From positions 620,001 through 684,000 of the forward strand of contig NZ_JAINVV010000004.1 in NCBI RefSeq assembly GCF_019880585.1: a stretch of DNA of 64,000 nt, given 5' to 3'. The first letter of the stretch is position 1, and each line of letters opens with the position of its first letter. This stretch comes from Sphingomonas colocasiae (GTDB lineage: Bacteria; Pseudomonadota; Alphaproteobacteria; Sphingomonadales; Sphingomonadaceae). The translations under genes and the position numbers were made by a program. Under the pieces are notes generated by a model. The model searched no databases and was not told the DNA's origin. It was given only the letters and a program-made list of their open reading frames with translations. This document shows positions 20,563 to 28,032 of the stretch, piece by piece.

Positions 20563-21183
20563 ATGACATTGCGTTACTGGATCGGCGGTACGGTCGCGGC
20601 GGCGGTCGCGGTTGCGGCGCCACTGCTGGCGGAACAGACCACCGGCGCCAAGGCCGGCAATTTCCGCCTGAACGATGCGAGCGGCAAGGTGGTGGAACTT
20701 TCCCAGTTCGCGGGCAAGACGGTGGTGCTCGAATGGCACAATCCGGGCTGCCCCTTCGTGCAGAAACATTATGACAGCGGCAATATGCAGAAGACCCAGG
20801 CGGCGGCGCGCGCGCAGGGCGCGGTGTGGCTGACGATCAATTCGGGCGCGCCCGGCAAACAGGGTTTCATGAGCGGCGCTGAAGCCCAGAAGCTGGTGGC
20901 GACGCAGGGCGCAAAGTCCAGCTATTATCTGCTCGATCCCAAGGGCGTGGTCGGCAAGGGCTATGGCGCCAAGACGACGCCGCACATGTATGTGATCGCG
21001 CCTGACGGTACCCTGGTCTATCAGGGCGGCATCGACGACAAGCCGACCGCGAACAAGGCCGACATCGCCGCCGCGCGCAACCATGTGCTCGCGGCGCTCG
21101 GCGAAGTGAAGGCGGGCAAGCCGGTATCGGTGAAGGAAGCGCGGCCCTATGGCTGCTCGGTCAAATATGAAGGCGTGAGCTGA
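20563..21183 (+). CDS. periplasmic thioredoxin-fold redoxin
   Basis: This exported protein of 206 residues has a signal-like N-terminus (LRYWIGGTVAAAVAVAAPLL). The fold is of the AhpC/TSA-redoxin type: FRLNDASGKVVELSQFAGKT, then LEWHNPGCPFVQKHYDSG with a single Cys in the CPF position, and the cis-Pro loop GAKTTPHMYVI. The usual CxxC pair is replaced by CPFV, so it may act as a one-Cys peroxidase or reductase. A further Cys near the end (YGCSVKYE) may be the resolving residue. An AGGAGGACC ribosome binding site precedes the ATG. It stands 59 bases after the DsbD-like gene, which may keep it reduced. Confidence 0.87.
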   Translation: MTLRYWIGGTVAAAVAVAAPLLAEQTTGAKAGNFRLNDASGKVVELSQFAGKTVVLEWHNPGCPFVQKHYDSGNMQKTQAAARAQGAVWLTINSGAPGKQGFMSGAEAQKLVATQGAKSSYYLLDPKGVVGKGYGAKTTPHMYVIAPDGTLVYQGGIDDKPTANKADIAAARNHVLAALGEVKAGKPVSVKEARPYGCSVKYEGVS

Positions 21184-21214
21184 GAGACTTTCTCGATCCT
21201 CTGCCTCAATCTTT

Positions 21215-21303
21215 GTCATTCCCGCGAAAGCGGGAATCCAGCTATTCCGTGAAGTATCCGGAAAAAGAAGAAGAAGCTGGATCCCCGCTTTCGCGGGGAT
21301 GAC
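21215..21303. repeat. intergenic inverted repeat, copy B of the GTCATTCCCG family
   Basis: This 89-base element starts with GTCATTCCCGCGAAAGCGGG and ends with CCCCGCTTTCGCGGGGATGAC. The inner part has AATCCAGC opposed by GCTGGATC and an AAAGAAGAAGAAG stretch. It differs from copy C (45666-45754, also 89 bases) at about six positions by eye. It lies between convergent genes and can fold from either strand, so it may act as a two-way transcript end. Confidence 0.93.
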
Positions 21304-21318
21304 CTCGAGGGAGGTACC

Positions 21319-22965
21319 CTATTTCCGCGTCCAGACCGGCCGGCCGTTGACCCAGGTTTCCAGCACCTTGGTCGCGCGGATTTCCTGCGGGGTCGCCATC
21401 AGCGGATCCTGGTCGATGAGGATGAAGTCGGCGCGCATGCCCGGCTCCAGCCGGCCCAGCCGATCCTCCGCGAAGCCGGCATAGGCGCCCCAGCTCGTGA
21501 AGCCCGCCAGCGCCTGTTCGCGACTGACCCGGTCTTCCGGGCGCCAGCCGCCGAACGGCTCGCCCTTGGCATCCTCGCGCGTGAAGGCGGCGGCGATGCC
21601 CGCGAAGGGATCGGGGCTTTCGACAGGCGTGTCGGATCCGAAGGCGAGCTTGCCGCCATCCTTGAGGATGGTCTGCCAGGCATAGGCGCCCGCCAGCCGG
21701 TTGGGCCCGAGCCGCGCCTCGGCCATCAGCCGGTCCGATGTCTGGTGGACAGGCTGCATCGACGCGATGATGCCGTTCCTGCCCAGGCGCGGCAGATCGA
21801 CGGGATCGATGATCTGTGCATGTTCGATCCGCCAGCGGCGATCGCCGGGATAGCTCTGGACGAGTTCGTCGATCGCATCGAGCAACTGGGCGTTGGCCTG
21901 GTCGCCGATGGCATGGACCGCCACCTGGAAACCGTCCATCGCCGCGCGGCTCATCAGGTTGCGCAACTGCGCGTCGGTCAGGAAGCCCAGGCCGCGTTCG
22001 CGCGGGGAATCGTGATAGGGCTGCTTCAGCCAGGCGCCGCGCGATCCCAGCGCGCCATCGGAATAGAGCTTCACGCCCACCAGTTTCAGCCGGTCCTCAT
22101 AGAGCCAGGGCGAGGGGCCGGGGCCGCCGATCTGCACCATCGCATCGACCCCTCCGGCATAGGAAAGGATGCGCATGTTCAACCGGCCGGCGTCGCCCGC
22201 GCGGCGAAAGGTCATCCAGTCGTCGAGCGTGGTGCCCATGTCAGCGATCGTCGTGATGCCGTAGGAAAGCAGGGTCTGCTGGGCCTTTACGAGCGCCAGA
22301 TCGCGTTCGCGCGGCAGCGGTTCGGGCAAGATCTTCTCCACCAGCGGCATCGCCGCGTCGATGAAGACGCCGCTGGGCGCGCCGGTCGCGGTCTTCTCGA
22401 TCTTGCCGCCGGTCGGCGCGATCGATTTGGCGGTGATCCCGGCGGCGGTCATCGCCGCGCTGTTGGCCCAGCCGGCATGGCCGTCGATCCGTGTCAGCCA
22501 GACCGGCCGGTCGGCGACGGCGGCGTCGAGTTCGGCGGCGGTGGGGAAACGGCCCAGGCCCCAGTTTTCCTGGTTCCAGCCACGGCCGATGATCCAGCGG
22601 CGATTGGGATTGGCCTGCACATAGGCGGCGACCTTGGCCTGGACTTCGGCGAGCGAGCGCGTGTCCGACAGGTCGAGGATCAGCTCCTGGAAACCCACGC
22701 CCATCACATGGCCATGGGCGTCGATGATGCCCGGCATCAGCGTCCGGCCCTTGCCGTCGGTCTTGAAATCGGGGCGTTCGGGGCGCTTGTCCTTGCGGTC
22801 GAGCAGCTTGGCGACCTTGCCGTCACTGGTCATCACCAGCCCGTTGAAACGGACGATGCGCCCGTCCTTGTCGATCGTGATGCCGTTGACATTGTCGATC
22901 AGCGCATCCGCCAGCGCCGGGGTGGGAAGGATCAGGGCAAGCAGCGGAAGCAGCAGGCGTTTCAC
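21319..22965 (-). CDS. exported amidohydrolase, YtcJ-like
   Basis: The 548-residue protein has a signal peptide (MKRLLLPLLALILPTPALA). It belongs to the amidohydrolase family with a TIM-barrel metal site. Key motifs are GIIDAHGHVMG (metal-binding His pair), HAIGDQANAQLLD, and FGSDTPVESPDPFAGIAAAF, which supplies the catalytic Asp. YtcJ-type proteins hydrolyse amide bonds of unknown small molecules; the substrate is not known here. Its ATG overlaps by 4 bases the stop of the upstream dehydrogenase gene, so the two are coupled. The stop lies just beyond repeat copy B, which may end the transcript. Confidence 0.9.
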   Translation of the reverse strand: MKRLLLPLLALILPTPALADALIDNVNGITIDKDGRIVRFNGLVMTSDGKVAKLLDRKDKRPERPDFKTDGKGRTLMPGIIDAHGHVMGVGFQELILDLSDTRSLAEVQAKVAAYVQANPNRRWIIGRGWNQENWGLGRFPTAAELDAAVADRPVWLTRIDGHAGWANSAAMTAAGITAKSIAPTGGKIEKTATGAPSGVFIDAAMPLVEKILPEPLPRERDLALVKAQQTLLSYGITTIADMGTTLDDWMTFRRAGDAGRLNMRILSYAGGVDAMVQIGGPGPSPWLYEDRLKLVGVKLYSDGALGSRGAWLKQPYHDSPRERGLGFLTDAQLRNLMSRAAMDGFQVAVHAIGDQANAQLLDAIDELVQSYPGDRRWRIEHAQIIDPVDLPRLGRNGIIASMQPVHQTSDRLMAEARLGPNRLAGAYAWQTILKDGGKLAFGSDTPVESPDPFAGIAAAFTREDAKGEPFGGWRPEDRVSREQALAGFTSWGAYAGFAEDRLGRLEPGMRADFILIDQDPLMATPQEIRATKVLETWVNGRPVWTRK

Positions 22966-23840
22966 TTGGGCAGTCTCCGGATCAGGGCGCTCGTGTCTTG
23001 TCTGTGGCCGCCCATCGCCTGGACGTCGGCATAGAATTGGTCGACCAGTGCCGCCACCGGCAGCACCGATCCATTGGCGCGCGCTTCGTCGAGCGCGAGG
23101 CCGAGGTCCTTGCGCATCCAGTCGACGGCCAGGCCGAAATCGAACTGTTCCTGCGCCATCGTCTTCCAGTGATTGGTCATCTGCCAGCTCGACGCGGCGC
23201 CGCCCGAGATCGATTCATAGACCTTGTCGAGATCGAGGCCCGCCGCCTGGGCGAATCTGATCCCTTCGGCCAGGCTCTGGATGATGCCGGCGAAGGTGAT
23301 CTGGTTGACCATCTTGGTGGTCTGCCCGGCACCGGCCGGGCCGACATGGACGATGCGCGACGCATAGGCGCCGAGCAGCGGCGCCGCCGCCGCCATCGCG
23401 GCATCCGATCCGCCGCACATGATCGCGAGTGTGCCGCTCTCTGCGCCCACCTGTCCGCCGGTGACCGGGGCGTCGACGATGTGCAGTCCCCGGCTCTTGC
23501 CCTCGACGGCGAGCTGGCGCGCGATCCGCGCCGACACGGTGGTATGATCGATGAACACCGATCCCTTGCGCATCGCGCGGAACGCGCCTTCGCGGCCGAG
23601 CGTGACTTCGGCCAGATCGTCGTCATTGCCGACGCAGGTGATCACCGCATCGGCATCCGCAGCCGCGCTGGCGGGATCGGGGGCGGCGGTGCCGCCATGG
23701 GCGGCGACCCAGGCATCCGCCCGGGCATTCGTGCGGTTGTAGACGGTGAGTATGTGCCCGGCCTTCGCCAGATGCCGTGCCATCGGGCCGCCCATCACAC
23801 CGATGCCGATAAATGCAATCTTCGCCATGCGCGCCTGCAT
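22962..23840 (-). CDS. 3-hydroxyisobutyrate-dehydrogenase-like NAD(P)-dependent oxidoreductase
   Basis: The 292 residues belong to the beta-hydroxyacid dehydrogenase family (3-hydroxyisobutyrate or tartronate semialdehyde type). The N-terminal Rossmann motif is FIGIGVMGGPMARHLAKAG. The substrate-binding segment is DAPVTGGQVGAESGTLAIM, and the catalytic Lys lies in GAGQTTKMVNQ. The product could be a valine-degradation enzyme (MmsB) or a GarR-like reductase, and the context does not decide. A second in-frame ATG at 23828 (MAKIAFIG) is a possible start. It is coupled to the amidohydrolase gene by an ATGA overlap and is divergent from the threonine ammonia-lyase gene. Confidence 0.9.
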   Translation of the reverse strand: MQARMAKIAFIGIGVMGGPMARHLAKAGHILTVYNRTNARADAWVAAHGGTAAPDPASAAADADAVITCVGNDDDLAEVTLGREGAFRAMRKGSVFIDHTTVSARIARQLAVEGKSRGLHIVDAPVTGGQVGAESGTLAIMCGGSDAAMAAAAPLLGAYASRIVHVGPAGAGQTTKMVNQITFAGIIQSLAEGIRFAQAAGLDLDKVYESISGGAASSWQMTNHWKTMAQEQFDFGLAVDWMRKDLGLALDEARANGSVLPVAALVDQFYADVQAMGGHRQDTSALIRRLPK

Positions 23841-24001
23841 AGCATCGTTTCCATCATGGGCTAGGGGCCGGCGCCATGACTGATGAGGTCGTGATGGTAT
23901 CGGATCGCCCGATATGATGCCACCCTTCGGGCGAGGACGGATCGCGGCCTGGTCGTGGCAATTGAGTGCGTGCGCCAGATGGGCTAGTGGCCTCGGCTAT
24001 C

Positions 24002-25252
24002 ATGGCAAGCGAACCCATCCCCTCCGATCTCACGGCCGATCTGCCCGTGACCCTGCCCGACGTGCGCGCGGCGGCGGAGCGGATTAGCGGCGCGGTCGTC
24101 CGCACCCCGACATTGTTCAGCCAGACGCTGTCGAACCTGACCGGCGCGCGGGTGTGGCTGAAGTTCGAGAATCTGCAATTCACCGCCGCATACAAGGAAC
24201 GCGGCGCGCTCAATACCCTGCTCCAGCTCGACGAGGCGGCGCGCCGCAACGGCGTGATCGCGGCGTCGGCGGGCAATCATGCCCAGGGGCTGGCCTATCA
24301 TGGCGCGCGACTGGGTATTCCCGTCACCATCGTGATGCCCAGGCCGACGCCGATCGTGAAGGTGATGCAGACCGAGGGGCATGGCGCGACGGTGGTGCTG
24401 CACGGCGAAACCTTCGATGCGGCCTATGCGCATGCGCGCGAACTGGAGGTCGAGCGCGGGCTCGCCTTCGTCCATCCGTTCGACATGCCCTCGATCATCG
24501 CGGGGCAGGGCACCGTCGCACTCGAGATGCTGGAGGACGCGCCCGAGATCGATACGCTGGCGATCCCGATCGGCGGCGGCGGCCTGATTTCGGGCATGGG
24601 CGTCGCCGCGCGGACGCTGAAGCCGGAGATCACGCTGATCGGCATTCAGGCCGAGCTTTATCCCAGCATGTATAATCGCGTGAAGCACGCCTCGCTGCCC
24701 TGCGAGGGCGATACGCTGGCGGAAGGCATCGCGGTCAAATATCCCGGCGAACTCACCGCGCGTTTCGTCGAGGCGCTGGTCGACGATGTGCTGCTGGTCA
24801 GCGAACGCAAGCTGGAGGAAGCGCTCAGCCTGCTGCTCCAGATCGAAAAGACCGTGGTCGAGGGCGGCGGCGCGGCGGGCCTAGCCGCCATGCTTTGCTA
24901 TCCCGAACGCTTTCGTGGCCGCAATGTCGGCATCGTGCTGTCGGGCGGCAATATCGATACGCGGCTGCTGGCGAACGTGCTCCTGCGCGATCTCGCGCGA
25001 TCGGGCCGGCTGGCGCGGCTGCGTATCCGGTTGCAGGACCGGCCGGGCGCTCTGTTCCATGTCGCCAAGATCTTCCACGAGCAGCAGGTGAACATCATCG
25101 AGATCTATCACCAGCGCGTCTTCACCTCGCTGCCCGCCAAGGGGCTGATCACCGATATCGAATGCGAGACCAAGGATGCCGCGCATCTCGACGGGCTGAT
25201 GGCGGCGCTGCGCGAGGGCGGTTATTCGGTGAGCATGGTGGAACTGGCGTGA
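24002..25252 (+). CDS. ilvA: threonine ammonia-lyase with ACT domain
   Basis: This PLP enzyme deaminates threonine to 2-oxobutanoate, the first step of isoleucine synthesis. From the ATG at 24002 it has 416 residues; an in-frame GTG at 23966 would add 12. PLP binds Lys65 in FTAAYKERGALN, and the phosphate loop is IGGGGLISGMG. The Ser-bearing segment is ASAGNHAQGLAYHGA. The C-terminal 80 residues are a single ACT domain (RLRIRLQDRPGALFHVAKIF). This short form resembles the TdcB-plus-ACT type, not the two-ACT biosynthetic IlvA. Feedback control by isoleucine is therefore uncertain. A TATCGG/CCGATA inverted repeat lies upstream at 23898-23914. Confidence 0.92.
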   Translation: MASEPIPSDLTADLPVTLPDVRAAAERISGAVVRTPTLFSQTLSNLTGARVWLKFENLQFTAAYKERGALNTLLQLDEAARRNGVIAASAGNHAQGLAYHGARLGIPVTIVMPRPTPIVKVMQTEGHGATVVLHGETFDAAYAHARELEVERGLAFVHPFDMPSIIAGQGTVALEMLEDAPEIDTLAIPIGGGGLISGMGVAARTLKPEITLIGIQAELYPSMYNRVKHASLPCEGDTLAEGIAVKYPGELTARFVEALVDDVLLVSERKLEEALSLLLQIEKTVVEGGGAAGLAAMLCYPERFRGRNVGIVLSGGNIDTRLLANVLLRDLARSGRLARLRIRLQDRPGALFHVAKIFHEQQVNIIEIYHQRVFTSLPAKGLITDIECETKDAAHLDGLMAALREGGYSVSMVELA

Positions 25253-25418
25253 CCGGTGCTGTCGGGCCGGTTTCCGTCCCGTTTTGAATCGGATCGCGGC
25301 CCCCTTTGATGGGGCGGGCGCATCTTTCGTGGTAAACGCGCTTTTCAACCTCGCATTGTGAATCCATAACTTCGAAACAAGGTGAAGCACTCGTAAAGGT
25401 TTCGGGGGAAAATTTCAG

Positions 25419-26207
25419 GTGAGCGCACCGTTCCGCTTTCCACGTTTTTTCGTGACCAGCCCCAGCCCGTGCCCATATCTGCCGGGCAAGGTGGAGCGGA
25501 AGGTTTTCACCGAGCTTTCCGGGCCGCACGCGGCGGAGCTGAACGACGCGCTGGGGCGCATCGGCTTTCGTCGCAGCCAGGGTGTCGCCTATCGGCCGAG
25601 CTGCGCCGATTGCCAGGCCTGCGTCTCGGTGCGTGTCGTCGCCGACGATTTCGTGCCCAATGCCAGCCACCGCAAGCTGATGCGTCGCCAGGGCGATCTT
25701 CATGTCAGCGCCTGCAAGCCATGGTCGACGGGCGAGCAGTTCGATCTGCTCCAGCGCTATCTGGGCGCGCGTCATCCCGGCGGCGGCATGGCGCAGATGG
25801 ACGAGATCGATTATGCCGACATGGTCGAGCACACCCCGGTCAACAGCCATGTCATCGAATATCGCGAGCCCGCCGCCGATGGCGGACCGGGGCGGCTGAT
25901 CGGCGCCTGCCTGACCGACCAGCAGGCCGATGGTCTCTCGATGATCTACAGTTTCTTCGACGCCGCGCACGAGACCCGGCCGGGCCTGGGCACTTTCATC
26001 ATCCTCGACCATATCCGCCGGGCCGCGAGCGCGGGCCTGCCCTATGTCTATCTGGGCTATTGGATTCATGGTTCGCAGCGCATGGCGTACAAGACCAATT
26101 TCCGCCCGATCGAGCGGCTGACGCCGGGCGGCTGGGAAGTCTTCGATCCGCCGGCACCGGGTTTCGTCGAGCGCCGCGCGCGCGAGCGTGAGACCGTGTT
26201 CAGCTGA
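25419..26207 (+). CDS. bpt: aspartate/glutamate leucyltransferase (N-end rule)
   Basis: Bpt attaches leucine from Leu-tRNA to proteins with N-terminal Asp or Glu, marking them for ClpAP. The 262 residues match the bacterial ATE-like family. The N-terminus [20 protein letters not shown] has the CxY motif. The Cys-rich segment is [16 protein letters not shown], and the acyl-transfer core is [20 protein letters not shown] with [17 protein letters not shown]. The start is GTG, chosen because the conserved N-terminus begins there and GGGGGAAAA lies upstream. A 166-base gap precedes it. Arginyltransferase is a less likely activity; the bacterial family mostly uses leucine. Confidence 0.93.
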   Translation: MSAPFRFPRFFVTSPSPCPYLPGKVERKVFTELSGPHAAELNDALGRIGFRRSQGVAYRPSCADCQACVSVRVVADDFVPNASHRKLMRRQGDLHVSACKPWSTGEQFDLLQRYLGARHPGGGMAQMDEIDYADMVEHTPVNSHVIEYREPAADGGPGRLIGACLTDQQADGLSMIYSFFDAAHETRPGLGTFIILDHIRRAASAGLPYVYLGYWIHGSQRMAYKTNFRPIERLTPGGWEVFDPPAPGFVERRARERETVFS

Positions 26208-26209
26208 TC

Positions 26210-27019
26210 TCAGTTCGGCGGAGCCTCCGCACCCGTCGCCACATCGATCACCCGGCCGCCGTCATAGGCGAGCACGCCGGGGATGGCGGCCAATCGGCTG
26301 ATCAATAGCGTGTTGGGATCGACAAAGGGGCCGATGGCGCGGAAGCGGGCGGGCAGTGTCCTCGCCGGATCGAGCCCGGCGGGCACGTCTTCCCCGGCGC
26401 GCTGCGGGCGCAACGCGATCGCCCAGAGCACATAATCCATCAATGCGCTCGGGCCCTGGTCGATCTCGCCGGCCAGTTCGGCAATGGGTGACGGGTCCGC
26501 TGCACGGGCGACGATCATCGTGCCCAGATCGGTCACCTGCCCGGCGGGCGCGGTAAAGCCGACCGTTCCCAGGCAGAAACATTGATAGAGAAAGCCGGCA
26601 AAGCCCTCGCCATAGAAGATATAGTCGCCGGGCGGCAGCTCGGCGAGCACGGTCGCGGTCTTGCCGGCCGAAACGATCGGCTTTTTCGCGGTCAGTTCGT
26701 AGAAATTGGGACGGCCTTCATAGACGAAGGCGAAGGATTCGAGCGGGCCGGCCTTGTCGCCGGCCTTGGCATGGGCTGCCTGTTTCGCCGCTTCATAGGC
26801 CTCGATTTCGGTCTTCTCTGGAATACGCAGGATATCGGCGGAGAATTTGCTGATGCTGGTATCGAAGCGCAGCAGCACATAGGCGCGATCGGGCTTGAGT
26901 TCGAGCGGCTCCCCCGCCTGGACCTGGCGAAAATCGGACGAGATGTCGGGCTTTGCAAAGGCCGGCGCGGCGATGCCGAGCGCGAGGCAGGCCGGCAGGA
27001 TCAACGAACGCATCATCAT
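26210..27019 (-). CDS. hypothetical secreted protein
   Basis: I recognise no family in this 269-residue protein. The start at 27019 is chosen because it overlaps the upstream stop (ATGA), has GAGGG 7-8 bases before it, and begins a clear signal peptide (RSLILPACLALGIAAPAFA, cut near residue 22). The mature part starts KPDISSDFRQVQAGEPLELK and looks rich in beta strands (YVLLRFDTSISKFSADIL, GDYIFYGEGFAGFLYQCFCL). A single CFC motif is present. It could be a surface or envelope component. It is the last gene of a three-gene minus-strand run after a GFA-family gene and another exported protein. It ends 3 bases from bpt on the opposite strand. Confidence 0.8.
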   Translation of the reverse strand: MMMRSLILPACLALGIAAPAFAKPDISSDFRQVQAGEPLELKPDRAYVLLRFDTSISKFSADILRIPEKTEIEAYEAAKQAAHAKAGDKAGPLESFAFVYEGRPNFYELTAKKPIVSAGKTATVLAELPPGDYIFYGEGFAGFLYQCFCLGTVGFTAPAGQVTDLGTMIVARAADPSPIAELAGEIDQGPSALMDYVLWAIALRPQRAGEDVPAGLDPARTLPARFRAIGPFVDPNTLLISRLAAIPGVLAYDGGRVIDVATGAEAPPN

Positions 27020-27534
27020 GGCGCGACCCTCGGCGTGGGCGGGTTGGGGCCGGCCGCGATCAGCGCCTGCAGGCGGATCGATCGGGCGGCATCGTCCGAA
27101 TTGAGCTGTTTCCACACCGTTTCGGATGTGCGGTAACGAACATAGCCACGCGGCAGCATGCAGCGATAGAGCCGCGACTGGCGCACGCTGCGGTCGAGCG
27201 GCCCGGCGATGATCGCGCCGATCGCGTCACCGACCAGCCCATAGGGATTGACGGCATAGGGCGCCTGGCGCGGCGCATCGGCCCGGTGCCAGGGGACGAA
27301 GCCCGGTGCCCGGCGCTGGACGCCGCGCGCCAGGAAGCGCCAGCAAAAGGCGAGGTCGGCCTCCGCCTGCGCGGCGGTGACGCCCGGTTTGTGGAACAGC
27401 ACATATTTGCGCGCATCGCCAAGGTCTTTGGCGGGTATGTCCAGCACGGGCGGGGTGTCGCCCGTTTGCGCCCATGCCGAAACCGGCATTCCCGAACAAA
27501 GGGCGATGAGGACCCATGAATGGCGAGATCGCAT
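27016..27534 (-). CDS. hypothetical secreted protein
   Basis: The start at 27534 is chosen because AGGAA lies just upstream and a signal peptide begins there (MRSRHSWVLIALCSGMPVSA). The protein then has 172 residues; an ATG at 27567 would add 11. The mature chain has two Cys residues, in DLAFCWRFLARG and LYRCMLPRGYVRYR, that could pair. A short hydrophobic stretch VGDAIGAIIAG is Gly/Ala-rich. No family is recognised. The gene lies 8 bases after the GFA-family gene and overlaps the next exported protein by 4 bases, so the three are probably one transcript. Confidence 0.77.
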   Translation of the reverse strand: MRSRHSWVLIALCSGMPVSAWAQTGDTPPVLDIPAKDLGDARKYVLFHKPGVTAAQAEADLAFCWRFLARGVQRRAPGFVPWHRADAPRQAPYAVNPYGLVGDAIGAIIAGPLDRSVRQSRLYRCMLPRGYVRYRTSETVWKQLNSDDAARSIRLQALIAAGPNPPTPRVAP

Positions 27535-27542
27535 GTCGTTTC

Positions 27543-27944
27543 CTAAAACCACATATCGCGGACGCATCTGCCATCACTCGGCAGATCGTCGAAGCTGTCG
27601 AGGCCGTCGAAATGGTCGATCGGCAGATGGGCGACCGCATCCGGCGGCGCCAGCCGCAGATTGACCGCGATGCGGCGGCGGCCATCCTCTTCCAGCCGCA
27701 GGCCGCGCCAGCAGATCACGCCGCCGCAGGATGGGCAGAAACGGATCTCGAGCGCCGGATCGGCCTTGCCCGGGCGCCGATAGGCGGTGCTCTCCCCAAA
27801 GACGCGGATACGACCGTCCTCGAAATCATAGGCCCACAGCGCGCCATAGCGGCGGCAGAGCGTGCAATTGCATGCGGTGACGGGGCCGGGATCGCCTTCC
27901 AGCGTCCAGCCGGCGCCACCGCAATGGCACGAGCCCTCAAGCAT
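27543..27944 (-). CDS. GFA/CENP-V family zinc-binding protein
   Basis: The 133-residue protein has the compact zinc fold of the glutathione-dependent formaldehyde-activating enzyme family. Cys pairs are in GSCHCGG (residues 5-11), NCTLCRRYG (near 26-34) and FCPSCGGVICW (near 69-79). Members bind zinc, and some act on S-hydroxymethylglutathione. Most bacterial ones have no proven function, so no reaction is assigned. It is the first gene of a minus-strand group with two exported proteins. Nothing in those neighbours points to formaldehyde metabolism. Confidence 0.9.
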   Translation of the reverse strand: MLEGSCHCGGAGWTLEGDPGPVTACNCTLCRRYGALWAYDFEDGRIRVFGESTAYRRPGKADPALEIRFCPSCGGVICWRGLRLEEDGRRRIAVNLRLAPPDAVAHLPIDHFDGLDSFDDLPSDGRCVRDMWF

Positions 27945-28032
27945 CGATCCCCCCTTTGCGACACCGATCGGTCTGGAGTCGTGACGCGATCTGCGTCATC
28001 ATCCGATCTTCCACGGGGGAGGCGGCGTTTCA

